Numbered from the stretch's first letter, positions 25,664 through 36,870 are shown. The stretch: DNA of 64,000 nucleotides from Juglans regia (GCF_001411555.2 NC_049905.1:8461053-8525052); one strand, 5' to 3'. Program-made: numbers and translations. The notes: generated by a model from the letters alone, not told the origin.

Positions 25664-27760
25664 TTAGTTGGCACGGCTTCTAAAAACATCAAGACCCATC
25701 TCAGTTGGATCGGTGGCCTGCAGCTCTATTTGAATACCATCCAGTTCTCTCTTGAACCTGTCCTTGGAGCTTGCATAGATCATTTTGCTCCTCACCCTTG
25801 ATGTATCAGGGGACCTAAGTGAACAGTAAACATGCACAAACAGCAATGATTAAAAGGGGATAGCTTATACACGAGGAAAGAGATAGCTAGCTTTTAGCAC
25901 ATTATATTACCATGCAATGAAGAAAATCCTGCTTTTTTGGCAGTTTTCTGCAGTGACAAAGTCAAAATCAAAAACAGCATATCGACACTCATCAGCTGGA
26001 AGACTTGCAGCAAAATCCTCGTAGCTTTGAGTTGGCTCCCCAACTTTTTCTACCACCACCTGCTTTTGCTTCTCCTCAATCTTAAATACAATGAAACGGT
26101 GAGTCCTTTTAGCCTTCAACTCCAAAAACTTCAGCTTGCAGTCATCATGCACAGCCATCCCCGATGCTGCATTAGCCTGTACATAGAATGAAAAATATAT
26201 TTGTGTTAACAAAAAATATTGAATTGGAAGAAACCATAGAACAAGAGCAACCATAGACCAACATTTCCAAAAGGCTCATCTGCATGTTTTGTAATTAGAC
26301 ATGTATTTGAATGCAGATATTTAAGTTAGTTATGCTATACTCCAAACATACTAAGCCATGACGACTGATATTAAATTTTAACCTCATTGGTGTAAACCAT
26401 TTGGACCTTTGAGTCTCTAGGAAAGCAGAACGCCACCACCTTTCCTTACTTTCGAACAATAATCATGTATGTCAAAGAATTAGTGGCTAAACACGTCATC
26501 TGTTCAAAATATGAACTTAAAACAAAGACACTGGCTGGGATGGAAAGAGCTTAAAGCAAAATGTAACAAAGTCTGAACAATTTATGAGTGAATCAACTAT
26601 AGTCCATGATGGAGCAGCTAACAATTGATAAACAAGACAAACAATAAATACATCATATCTTCTACTAACTAAAAACAAATAGGAATAACATTCAAGTGCT
26701 TGTGATGTGTGCTTCTAGTGGGACTTATCTCATCTGTTTGTTTTCACAACTCATCTTATCTAATAATTACAACTTTTTCAAATTCTCACACAAAATAAAA
26801 TAAACAATTCAATTTTTTTAAATCCCAAAACAAAAATAATATTAAAAAAATATATTCTAACAATATTTTATTCAACTTTTAACTTTAATCTCAACTCATT
26901 TCATTTCATCTGCAAAAACAAACAAGGCTTAGAATATAACAAATTATGTTTTATAATTTATTATGTTGAGGGGAAGGCTTGATAGATAGGGTTTGCACCA
27001 ACAATTTGGGTTGGAAAGATTGATCTCACATAGAAAAAATGCCACTACTTTTAATAATCAAAAAGTGACCTTGGAATTGAAACGGCGCTTGCAACAATCA
27101 GTCTCATGTAACCTCTATAAGATGACATGTCAACTTTGGAAATGACACCGAAACCACAGTTAAAATATTCACAATTGCCACCCGATATAGTAAATGTTAC
27201 TCTCCGTAATACAAGCCAAAATCACCAAACCCAAGTATCTTCATGAAAGCAGTTAAGTCCCATCAACAGAAGCATGCGCTATAAAGATGATCTAACTAAT
27301 GCATGACCTTCTCATAGTTGTATCGCCCTTTACAGATTTCAACAAACACCACCAGAACTTTCTTCTGGGTATTTACATTTATAACAACAATTTTTTTTAA
27401 AAGTACATTTATGACAACAATTTACTAAAAGTAAATACAAAACGCACAAATCAAAGCGGCAGCATCTACCGAAGGATCCATTAAACCAACAACCCAAATG
27501 CAAAAAACCTTCTTTGTTTTTCCTCTCCTAGCATACATCATTCACTAACAACATCAAACCCAGTAGCCAAAGCACGCAACAACCTTAATCAACATCGAAG
27601 TTCAAAGATCAAAAGAAATCCAACGTCAGATCCAAAGTAACTGAGCCCAAAATAAGCACATCTACGGTCAGTCAGACATCACAGATCAAACATAAAAACA
27701 GACATAAAATTCCTAAAGACCGCCAAACTAAAAATATATAGTCCAAAAGAGACATACCAT
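25664..27760 (-). CDS. ADF: Actin-depolymerizing factor (ADF/cofilin)
   Basis: Three coding exons: the ATG alone at 27758-27760, then 25911-26176, then 25664-25814. Borders are GT/AG and the total is 420 nt, 139 aa, the usual plant ADF length. The ADF-H fold is complete: [20 protein letters not shown] at the N-terminus, [20 protein letters not shown], and the actin-binding helix with [17 protein letters not shown]. Ser6 is the site inhibited by calcium-dependent kinase phosphorylation in plant ADFs. The protein severs and depolymerises actin filaments in the cytoplasm. The sequence is closest to the broadly expressed subclass I (Arabidopsis ADF1-4) by inspection. The 1.58-kb first intron, starting right after the ATG, is a conserved plant ADF trait and often boosts expression. 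It holds a Tourist-like MITE at about 26,733-26,935. Confidence 0.95.
26733..26935. mobile_element. Tourist-like MITE in ADF intron 1
   Basis: Reverse-orientation copy of the common family: starts tttgttttcacaactcatct, ends tctgcaaaaacaaacaaggc, with attacaactttttcaaatt inside. Confidence 0.65.
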
Positions 27761-28584
27761 GGCTAGATATCAAGGTTACGAGACAGAAATGGGTTCAGAA
27801 AATCTAGCGCAGACGAGAAATGGGGAGTGAACCTGCGGAGGAAAAATAGAGAGATTGAACTCAGAAAGACACCACAGTCTCAGATAATAAAACGGAAGAC
27901 CTTTTTCTTTGCTTCTCTTTCAGAAGAACTCAGACACCACCTTGGTATTCGGTGGCTCCAGTCGTCTCCAAATATCAATGATACTGGGCATGCGTGACAA
28001 CAGGCAAAAAGTAGGTCTGTCCAATGATGTTGCGACGCGTTTGACAAAAGCAGAATGACGGTTCGGCCCTGCAGCTACGTTGCTTCGTCGGTCGGTCTCC
28101 GTACGAGATTGGATAACGACTGGGCTGAACATTCTTGAATGCCGCACTTAATCCGAATCTCCCCAATGATTCTGGCCCAATGGACCTCCCATTTTTCCGT
28201 AGACAATTTTTATTCGTTTAGTTGTTTTTTTGGATATCTTCAACACATCAATAAAGCAAATCATATAATATATAAAGAATTATTAATATTTTATTTTATT
28301 TTATATTATAATTTAATGTGTCTTCCAGCAAATTTGTTAACTCACCAAACTTATAGGTAATAAAAGTTAGGTAATGATAACCTTACATTTTATCAAGAAC
28401 TCGGCTACAATTTAGTCTAACTTTTTCTTCTTTTTTGTTTTGTGCCATTTTTCTTTGAAATTAAAAAATAATTTTAGAAGTGACTAAAAAATATCAGAAG
28501 ACCCCCTCGCGTAGCGCCCATCGCCCCTCCCGCTATGTGGCCACGGTCGAAAGACACTAACCCCTCACCATCGCCTCTTTCCCA

Positions 28585-28618
<34 letters not shown>

Positions 28619-28809
28619 TAAAAGCCCTTGCATCGCGTCTAGGCCGACTCCTCTTCATGTCACACCTCCTGCGGTGTGGCTACGATTCAACGACACTGTC
28701 CTAGGTGAGGATATCCATCGATCCCTCTCCTTCAACTCTCTCCCACATTAACTCTATTTGTCTCGAATTTTGTAGGTGTTGTCACTATCGCCACTAAGCA
28801 TTGCCGGAG
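27761..28809. other. ADF 5' UTR/promoter and CT/CA-rich spacer
   Basis: A possible 5' UTR acceptor (ctccgcag on the minus strand, near 27,834) precedes the ADF start. The 27,920-28,166 frames overlap each other on one strand and have no known product. A (CT)n(CA)n tract lies at about 28,585-28,617 in a GC-richer block. Confidence 0.35.
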
Positions 28810-29320
28810 ATGCCCTTCTTGAGGCTCCAGGTAAGCCCCCACATTTTCCCCCTCTATGATTTTCCACCATTAATCATGTTATTCAATTTATTTTGGGCTT
28901 GTTCGGTTTATTCCAAAGCACCAGTCATAAAAGGATTAGCAAAATCTATTGGGTGCCCTAACTATGGAGAATGAGTCATGACCTTGACCTTGTTTTGGAT
29001 CTAGTAGGCTCATGAATAGGAATTCTTTTAATCTTAGTTGTTGGTGGGTTTATCAACCACTGTTGCAAGTAAGTTCACTGTTCTTTGTATAGAACTGAAT
29101 GAACTCTGGAGTCATGAGATAATTTTATGAAAATTGTGGACTATGTCTTTGTTACTTGCTGCTTTGTTAGGCAACTTGAAATGTGCATGGATTTTTATTC
29201 CTTTTAGTAATAAATGTTGTATACATGCAGGTTTACTCTTCCAGTTTGGTAGATATGGAGAGAGATTATTTGTCGATTAACTATTTAGACTGTTGCGAAT
29301 TGGCCAAAGGAGAATCTTAA
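28810..29320 (+). other. Possible short spliced ORF, product unknown
   Basis: An ATG at 28810 opens a 21-nt exon (MPFLRLQ) that ends in CAG before gtaagc. An acceptor at 29230 (catgcag) leads to an in-frame 90-nt exon starting VYSSSLVDMERDY and ending in TAA, about 36 aa in all. I do not recognise the peptide. It could be a small gene, a 5' leader relic of a lost gene, or chance. Confidence 0.2.
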
Positions 29321-29727
29321 ACTTCCAATCGATTCATCTGTCAAAATAGATTTTGAGGCCTAAGATGATAACTTAAAATGGGACCTTTTCTTGCATGTGT
29401 TAAATTGACTAGTTTATATCTAAAATATATTTTCATTTAAAAACTATTCTTCTTGCTTTTTGATATGCAAAATCGTTATTAAATTTTTACATTCAAGTTT
29501 TTATAATATTTCATTTTCAATTGATAATATGGTCAGTCTTTTTAATCTTTTCTGCAACATTGTTGATCGTAGATAAGATTTTATCAATTTTAATTATGAA
29601 AAACTTATTTATGCAAAAGCAATAGTAATATGTATTGCCAATAAGATTCTATAAGCTATGCATGCATTTGGAAAAAGAATCAAACCTTTTTATATTTTTT
29701 TAATATGCCAATCGGAGTGCTTTCTTC

Positions 29728-30462
29728 TAGGGGTGGAAATATGTGACATGACCCGTGAATCAAACACGAATACAACATGAAATTAGAAGGGTATAGGTTT
29801 GATATAAATGGTTTCGGATCAAAATGGGTTGCCTAGTTAAGACACGATTAATAAACGGGTCAACAATGAGTCAACTTGTTTAACCCGAAATTACTCATTT
29901 AAATCTTATTTCAAAATTAAAATTTTGTTATTAAGTTGTAATATTAGTATTTCTCAATATGCTTATGTTTTATTGTCATAAGTGTAATTCTAGACTTATG
30001 CATATTTGTTATTATTGTGTTTGTAATATTGATTTTATTATAGGTTAAAATTATCTGAAAAATATTGATATTTTTTATTTGTGAGTGGTCTTATTGGTTT
30101 ATATATGTGTATATATATAAAAATATATAGATATTGTGGCCATTAATAAATATAGATTCTAACTTTTATTTAAAATTATGTTAATCAAGTTAAATAGGTT
30201 ATGCGGGTTAGTTCAACTCATTTACATGAAACAAATTAAAATAAGTCATGTTGAGTGTACTCATTTTTAATAAATTATTAAATGGGTCAAAATAAGTGAC
30301 ACAACACAACCTATTGTTTAAATGAATCGTGTTAGGATTAAAGATCTTATTCGTTTAGCTTGACATATCGGGTCGGATCGGGTTTGGGTTGACCCTTATA
30401 GTTGAATATCCATGACTTGATACGACATGAAAACGAGCCGTGGATATGAATTGTCACCCATA
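29728..30462. mobile_element. 735-bp non-autonomous hAT element
   Basis: An 8-bp duplication (ctttcttc) lies at 29720-29727 and 30463-30470. The ends are TAGGGGTGGAAAT and, on the complement, TATGGGTGACAATT, the typical hAT MITE terminus. The ends inside are rich in acccg/cgggt words. No transposase frame is present. Confidence 0.82.
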
Positions 30463-31191
30463 CTTTCTTCTATTTGTAAAATTTATTTGAAAACTTTTAG
30501 TTCTGAAAATAAATCTAAACCATTAATATCATATTTCAGAAAGATTTCAAAGACTAAGACAATCTTTTTGCAAACTACAATTATCAAGTAATTTCAATTT
30601 CTTGAAATTAAATAAAAAATAAAAAATATTTTCATTTATTTGAAATTGGTCAAACTTGTTTTGAATTGAAGAAATTGTTTGATCTACTATAAATAAAAAA
30701 TAATTAATTCTAAAAGATTTTTCAACAAAATGTGTTCTCTTTGTTGACATTTATACCAAATTGTATTTTCTTTGAATCATTCCATTTTCTCTCAATATAG
30801 GTTATATTTCCATACTAATTGCAATATCTTTTGATGAAATCATAGCAAATTTAAATCCATTTTTTCTATAATGTTGAAAAAAATAAAACTCTTAACTAAT
30901 CAATGACAACATTTATATGCATATATTTGAATTCCAAACTTACTTACAGAATTGACAGCAAATAAAATATCATATCATATCATATCATATGCATATGGTC
31001 ATGCCTAATATGAATTCAAAGTTCTCGATTTTATATGCTACTAAATAATTATTGTCACTTTTTGTTTTAAGATTTTCAGTTGTTTTTGCTAGTTGCAATA
31101 AAACTTCTCTTATCTATGGAGTTTGGAATTTTATCGCTTTGATACTTTTAATTTAACTTTCCCAACATGTGTTGTAAGAGTGGCTTAAGAG
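30463..31191. other. AT-rich spacer
   Basis: Only a short (atatc)n microsatellite at about 30,968-30,990 stands out. No gene seen. Confidence 0.4.
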
Positions 31192-31500
31192 TTAAACTTG
31201 ACACATTATCTTGTGAAATGCTTTAGGATTTATATCAACTAGTCTTCTTTGCATCCCTTGCTCTTTACCTTTCATATTAGACCCATTATCATAACATTGT
31301 TCTCGAATATCATTAATATCAAGTTCAAAACTTTTTATTACATCTAATAATTCATTGCGAAAACATTTTCCACTAGCATCATCTACTTTAATAAATTCAA
31401 GAAAATATTCTTCTATTTTTATTGGACTTGTTGAAATATTAACACATTTTTTAGTACGAGAGACATTTGTTTCTAATGATTTACATTGGGATACAATCAA
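31192..31500 (-). pseudogene. hAT transposase fragment (ZMYM1-like type)
   Basis: A 102-aa minus-strand frame contains EYFLEFIKVDDASGKC, DINDIREQCYDNGSNMKGK and GMQRRLVDINPKAFHK. This order of an EFIxVDD block and a YDNGxNMxGK block is that of hAT-family transposases annotated as zinc finger MYM-type 1-like. The first catalytic region and the C-terminal dimerisation domain are absent, so it is a remnant. Sequence beyond both ends is AT-rich and without frame. Confidence 0.75.
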
Positions 31501-31779
31501 ATATAATTGAAAATTATTTGCTTTCTTGATTTACTATCTATGACCTCGATACAGAATTAGCGAATTAAAATTAAATAGTTTGATTCATTTAGTTAGATGT
31601 CATTATTTTTATTGTCAATAAAAATAATTTATAGCCCTCATTTAAAAAATAATCTTTATCATTTTAAAACTTACGGTTCTTTATTTAGTTCTCATTTTCA
31701 AGCAAACCTTGATATAAATTAGGAAAAGAATGTCAAGGCATGGAATTTTTGTTTTTTTTTTTAAATATTGGATTCATAG

Positions 31780-31955
31780 TTGATCTCAATTCATCTCATC
31801 ATATCTAATTATTACAACTTTTTCAAATTCTCACACAAAATATAATAAATAATTCAATTTTTTCTAATTTTAAAATAATAATAATATTAAAAATAATATT
31901 TTATTCAACTTTTAACTTTCATCTCATCTCAACACACTATCCAAACTTCACCTTA
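31780..31955. mobile_element. Tourist-like MITE
   Basis: Reverse-orientation copy, from ctcaattcatctcatcatat to catctcaacacactatccaa, with the family's AT-rich interior. Confidence 0.6.
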
Positions 31956-32074
31956 TATTCTAAATTTAAGATTTTTTTTTTTTTACAAAGAAATCAGTGT
32001 GTTAGCACATCACTTTTACTGGGACCTATTATAACTTTAAAAAAATCAAAACACTAATCATTGAGTAACGATAT

Positions 32075-32224
32075 ATACAATCTTAAGGTATGCAAATCCT
32101 GTGTACTCTATTTGAAAATTGGTGGGATCCAACATTAAAAAATAATAATTTTTTTTATGTGAGTTCTAGAGTTGTACACTTTTTTCAAAAGAAGTATACG
32201 AAACTTGCACGCCATAAGATTACA
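32075..32224. mobile_element. 150-bp foldback MITE
   Basis: The arms pair imperfectly over about 33 bp (tacaatcttaaggtatgcaa against tgtaatcttatggcgtgcaa). The same general family appears at 63,036-63,190. Confidence 0.6.
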
Positions 32225-32261
32225 AATATCAATTCTCATTCTAAATAGCTTTTATCTAAGG

Positions 32262-32474
32262 CATTATTTGTTTTCGCAGATAAGATGAGATAAGTTGATA
32301 TTAAAGTTAAAAGTTGAATAAAATATTGTTAGAATATATTTTTTTAATGTTATTTTTGTTTTGAGATTTGAAAAAGTTGAATTGTTTATTTTATTTTGTG
32401 TGAAAATTTGAAAAAATTGTAATGATTAGATGAGATGAATTGAATTGAGAGAAATTGTGAAAACAAACGGGTTT
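32262..32474. mobile_element. Tourist-like MITE upstream of H2A
   Basis: Complete-looking copy with ends ttgttttcgcagataag and gtgaaaacaaacggg. It sits about 300 bp upstream of the H2A start. Confidence 0.65.
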
Positions 32475-32564
32475 AAATTTAAAGATTCCCAAAAATTCAA
32501 ACTCGCTCCCCATTGGTTGATATCAAAAGACACCATCGTGGAAGAAAACCAACTATTCCTCCAC

Positions 32565-32770
32565 AGCCGTCGATAAGGTCTTAAATCCAACAGTCACGAC
32601 GCTCTGACTTTCTGATCCACGCACCCACATGGTTTGCACTTGTCACCCCACGGCCTCTATAAAATTGTCTGCCAACTAAACTCAGCCCATTCCTTTCATT
32701 GATTCCAGTTCCATTTTCCGGTCAAAGTGCTCCACTGGTTGGACTTGTGGCGTTTCGATCTTTTAGGTTT
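32565..32770 (+). promoter_or_regulatory. H2A promoter
   Basis: GATCCACG at 32614-32621 is one mismatch from the reverse histone octamer GATCCGCG. GCCGTCGAT at about 32,568 resembles the CCGTC-type element also seen upstream of H2B copy 1. A TATA box (ctataaaat) lies at about 32,656-32,664, about 110 bp before the ATG. Confidence 0.5.
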
Positions 32771-32985
32771 ATGATGGAGAAGAAGGGCGCTGAAGGAAGG
32801 AGAGGCGGTGGAGGGCCCAAGAAAAAGCCTGTTTTCTGTTCCGTCAATGTCGGTTTGCAGTTTCCAGTTGGGAGGAAAGGTCAGTACCTGAAGAAAGGGA
32901 GGTACTCGCAGCGTGTTGGGACCGGTGCTCCAGTTTATATGGCAGTTGTGCTCGAGTACCTAGCTGCCAAAGTATGCCACATTTG

Positions 32986-33037
<52 letters not shown>

Positions 33038-33727
33038 GTGGCTATAAATTTTTATTTAATTTTTTTTTAAATTTCTTATCGTCAACATAGTACTATTTCC
33101 ATGTCGCTCAAATCTATCATTTTGCTTGATCATATGCGGTTAGTGTTTAGCTCGGTAGTTGCTATTCTTGTTTTGCCATGAATGCATTTCTTAGCGCAAT
33201 TCAGTATTCATTTCAAAATTTATCTAAGAAAAACCGGGTAAAGGGTTGAGAGGTCAGATGTTCTTTTGTTTTGATGTATTTTCTTAGCAATCAAACAGTG
33301 GGCTCCATCATTCCTGAATTTCAGAAGACTACAAAGTGTAGAGATACTGCCATTTATGTTCTTTTTTATGTGTTTGTTATTAGTTTCTTAGGGATTCCTT
33401 GTATCTTCTGTTTTCTCTCTCTGGGTTTTGAAGTAATTGAGTGTAAATGTGCGTGTGAAGGTTCTAGAGTTGGCCGAAAATGCAGCTCGCGATAACAAGA
33501 AGAATAGGATAATCCCATGGCATGTTCTGTCGACAGTGAGGAACAACGAAGAGCTAGGGAAGTTGCTTTCTGGTGTTACCATTGCTCATGGCGGTGCTCT
33601 TCCGAACATCAACCCGATTCTATTGCCTAAGAAGACTGACAAGGCTTCGAAAGAGCCCAAATCTCCGGCTAAGGCCACCAAATCCCCGAGAAGGCTTAGC
33701 TGCTTTGTCATTGATTGCCAATTTTAA
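32771..33727 (+). CDS. Divergent histone H2A.W-like variant
   Basis: Two exons (32771-32971 and 33461-33727) give 155 aa in phase. The start could also be the next codon, since it begins ATGATG. The tail has [12 protein letters not shown]. The histone fold is clear ([56 protein letters not shown]) and two SPxK-type motifs (KSPAK, KSPRR) end the protein, as in H2A.W. The intron sits at the usual place after AA(E). Unusual: Lys67 replaces acidic-patch Glu (canonical E61), Asn96 replaces Asp (canonical D90), VGRKGQ replaces VGRIGR, and WHVLST replaces RHVLLA. The C-terminus reads [15 protein letters not shown], not KSPKKA, consistent with a one-base loss. It could be a specialised variant or an early pseudogene; the frame is open throughout. 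A (CT)n tract is in the intron at about 32,987-33,034. Confidence 0.8.
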
Positions 33728-35096
33728 CGCCGCTTTTTCCATCTGTATGTAGCATTCTGATTTTAGGATCGTTCATTTTTTTCTTATTTTTGGATTTGTG
33801 TTGTTGCTTTTGTAGGTGTAAAATGATGTATTTGAAATATCTCTTGTCATATGGAAATTAATGGATGAAACCTCTCGTTTCAATTTATAATTTGTGTTTT
33901 GCATCAATTTATAAATTTATTTTTTTTTCTTTTTAAATATAATGTCATACATTCTTTGAAATGATAACAATATATATGCTAATGGGGCTGAAAGTTAAAA
34001 GTGATGAGCATATTTTCCTTTGTAAGGCAATCACTGCTTCCATGTGCTTTATTATTTCTTTTGTCCCCTTTTTCACAGGATACAAATTCTTTCTTTCCTT
34101 TTATCTTTTTGGCAATCTTGTACTTTACTTGCATATGGGTTTATGTATAAAATCCCCCAAAAAAAAAAACCTTTTCAAATCTTGTTTGAATTTTTATGAT
34201 ATTGTTCTATTTGGATAATGAAATTGTTTTATTTTATCTCATCATTATAATTTTTTCAAATTTTTATAGAAAATTTAATAAAAATTTAAATTTTGTAAAT
34301 TTTAAAATAATATTAATATTAATAAATAATATTTTATTTAATTTTTAATTTTCATCTAAAACTATCTCATCTCATTTCACTATCTATATATTTATAATGC
34401 AACTTTAGTGCTTTCTTGGACGTGGAAGGGTGGTAATTTCTTTTGATATCCAACAGGGTTGAAATTGATCCTGGGTTCAGTCATCAATGTGAGGATATCA
34501 AATTGGGCTATTGGGAGTCGAGAGGACTACATTGAGCGATTTTTCCATTCGAAACTTGAGAACCCCAAATAAATTTCCAATCTTTTTACAGGGAAAGAAC
34601 TTCAAATTTTCCTAACAATGCAAGTAAGGAGATGTTTGAAGAATGAGATGAGATAGAAATTTTATGAATAATAGTAAGATGATTTATGAATAGTAGTGAT
34701 ATAGTTTAAGTTAAATATTTATTGGATTATGAGAAATGAGAGAAAAAAAAATTGAACAAAATATTATAAAGTTGAAGAGAAACGCTAGGGGTTGAATATG
34801 GTGTCGAGTGGAGAAAAAAATAGAACCAACTACAGGTAAGGGTCTCTCATACTCCTCCCCCTTCACTCCCTCTCTCTCTCTCTCTCTCTTACGTTAGAAT
34901 GAGATGCTTCGCTTCAATGTTACAAGAGAATCGAGATGGAAAATGACATGAAAGAAGAGGAAGAGGTAGAGGAAGAGAAATGGATCAAATCACTAAAAAT
35001 GGGAGTCTTTAGTTTTGAATTCTAAGTAAACATGCACAAACTTGTTCATTGACAACAATCCCTCCGATTGATCACGATTGGTAAGTTTCTACCTCC

Positions 35097-35097
<1 letters not shown>
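33728..35097. other. H2A 3' flank and spacer
   Basis: Contains the H2A 3' UTR, a Tourist-like copy at about 34,215-34,390 and a partial one at about 34,630-34,785. No gene is recognised in the 34,400-34,620 block. Confidence 0.4.
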
Positions 35098-35193
<96 letters not shown>

Positions 35194-35224
35194 TCTCACT
35201 CTCACTCTCTCTCTCTCTCTCTCT
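35098..35224. repeat. Compound microsatellite (AC)46 then (CT)n
   Basis: An uninterrupted (AC)n tract from 35098 to 35189 is followed by CACTCT repeats and (CT)n to about 35,224. The long frames on both strands here are simple-repeat artefacts. Confidence 0.97.
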
Positions 35225-36299
35225 CAAGCCGGTTGCTTTGAGAGAATGCGCTCTCGAATTCGTATGTAACTCTATCATCATCAATATTCCATTGGTGAAT
35301 CCTGAGCTAGATCTCGAAAACCCTAACCTTAATCATTTTGGGTCTCTGTTTGTGCTTCTCTAAGGTTTTTATAACTAGGATTTTGGTCTAGATTTTGGAA
35401 ACAAATTTGTAAAATTAGTGAGCTTACCATTTGATTCTACAACTATGTTTTATGCCTTATATTTTCTTTGATTACTAGTTTTAGGTGATTTTGTCCCAAT
35501 TTCCACTGTCACTTTGATAAGTTTTTGTAAACTCAAGCTCATACTTGAATTTGTGCAATTTTCATTGTCACTGTGATTACTGGCTTTGCATGATTTGAGT
35601 AAGCTTAGACCTAAACTTGCTTTGTCATTGTTGTGATATTTGGGTCGTCAGTTGCTGTGATATTTGGTTTGCACAGTTGTGATTTGTGATTTGTTGATTA
35701 ATGTGTTTTGTACTGTTGGGTCTCTGGTTTTTGTTGTTCATTAGTTATTTGCTTTGTTGTTGAATTATAACTTTGTCTAGCAGCTTTTGGCGTTGATATG
35801 CACGGGGTTGTCGTTAGGGCTGTATGTGTAATGTAATGAGACTTTGATCGTGGTTAAATTGAATATTGGAAGTCTACAATCACAAGTGTTGTGCATGGGA
35901 CTCGATCGATATGACAGGGTAACCCGAATTTCTATCTTTCTTGTGAAAGTTTCACAGAGGCAACCATTTTGCAGTCATTCGAGCTTGTGCAGCACAAGAA
36001 AATATTTGTTGTGCTTTGCATGATTTGAGTAAGAAAATGCAAGTTGTGCTCCTTTCCTACGCCTGAAAGATAAAATCACTCAGAGCCCCATGAGAAAATA
36101 CTTGTAATACTTGGTTGTTATGTGCTTATCTCCTATTTACTTGTCCCCAAAAAAATTACATTGTAGTTTTTCTATTCCTTCTGAAGCTGCTTTTCATTTA
36201 TTTTGATTGCAGTATTTTTAAAATAAGTGTTTCTGAGTTTGTGTTTACAAAACATTTTTTTATAGGTAAAAGTAAGAATGAATGAAACTTTGAGCATTC
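35225..36299. other. Transcript-like spacer without ORF
   Basis: The T/G-rich plus strand with telo-box-like aaaccctaacc at about 35,319 looks like a 5' leader plus intron, but no coding exon follows. Confidence 0.3.
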
Positions 36300-36870
36300 T
36301 TAGTGTTAGACAAATAACAAAAAATATTTTTTTTTAATATATTTGGGGGAGGGCGGTTTCAAACTCCAGACCTCCATTTTGGAGGTTGAGGGTTATGTCA
36401 ATCAAGCCACATGCATTTGACAAAGGACAAAAAATATTATAGTTAGAGAATAGACAAAAACCATTACATTTTAAAATTTAACTAGTACAAAATAATACCG
36501 TTGGAAAAGACAAATTTTGATAAAAAAAAAAATCGTAATAATTTTGAAAATATTATCGTATCCGCAAAAAAAAAAAAAAGGCTTTGTGTTTAAAATATTT
36601 GCTAGAAAGTGATAGTTCAAAACATAAGAAAAAAACAAAAGAGTGAGTAGTTACTATTGTAAAAGTTAGTGAGAGAAAAAGATAATAAAAAAAGAATAGA
36701 GAAAAATTATTTTAATAGGATAGAGAAAAAATAAAGAATGAAACGTAGGAGGAGGTTTTTAAAAGAAGAGTAATATTTAAGAGAAAATTAGAAAAAAAAA
36801 AAAGAGGATGATTTTTAGCCAAAATTTAGGAAAAATGATGGGGAATCAGATGTGATTGCTCTAACAAACA
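36300..36870. mobile_element. AT-rich DNA element, copy 1 (interrupted by a SINE)
   Basis: The stretch from about 36,470 to 36,780 aligns by eye with 61,800-62,110: aataattttgaaaatatt, gatagttcaaaa, gtgagagaaaaagataataa and tagagaaaaaata occur in the same order. The end reads gatgtgattgctctaa. Borders uncertain. Confidence 0.5.
36329..36418 (-). mobile_element. Short tRNA-derived SINE
   Basis: On the minus strand TGGCTTGATTGA resembles a pol III A box and GTTTGAAAC a B box about 45 bp downstream, followed by an A-rich tail. A 20-bp direct repeat with 2 mismatches (gacaaa..acaaaaaatatt) flanks it at 36309-36328 and 36419-36438. At about 90 bp it is near the minimum size for a SINE. Confidence 0.6.

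Noticed and set aside
27920..28166. Arg-rich frames upstream of ADF
   Set aside because: Two overlapping frames on the same strand with no family likeness; the position fits ADF promoter/leader.
35072..35284. Frames of repeated Cys-Val or His-Thr
   Set aside because: They are translations of the (AC)n microsatellite.
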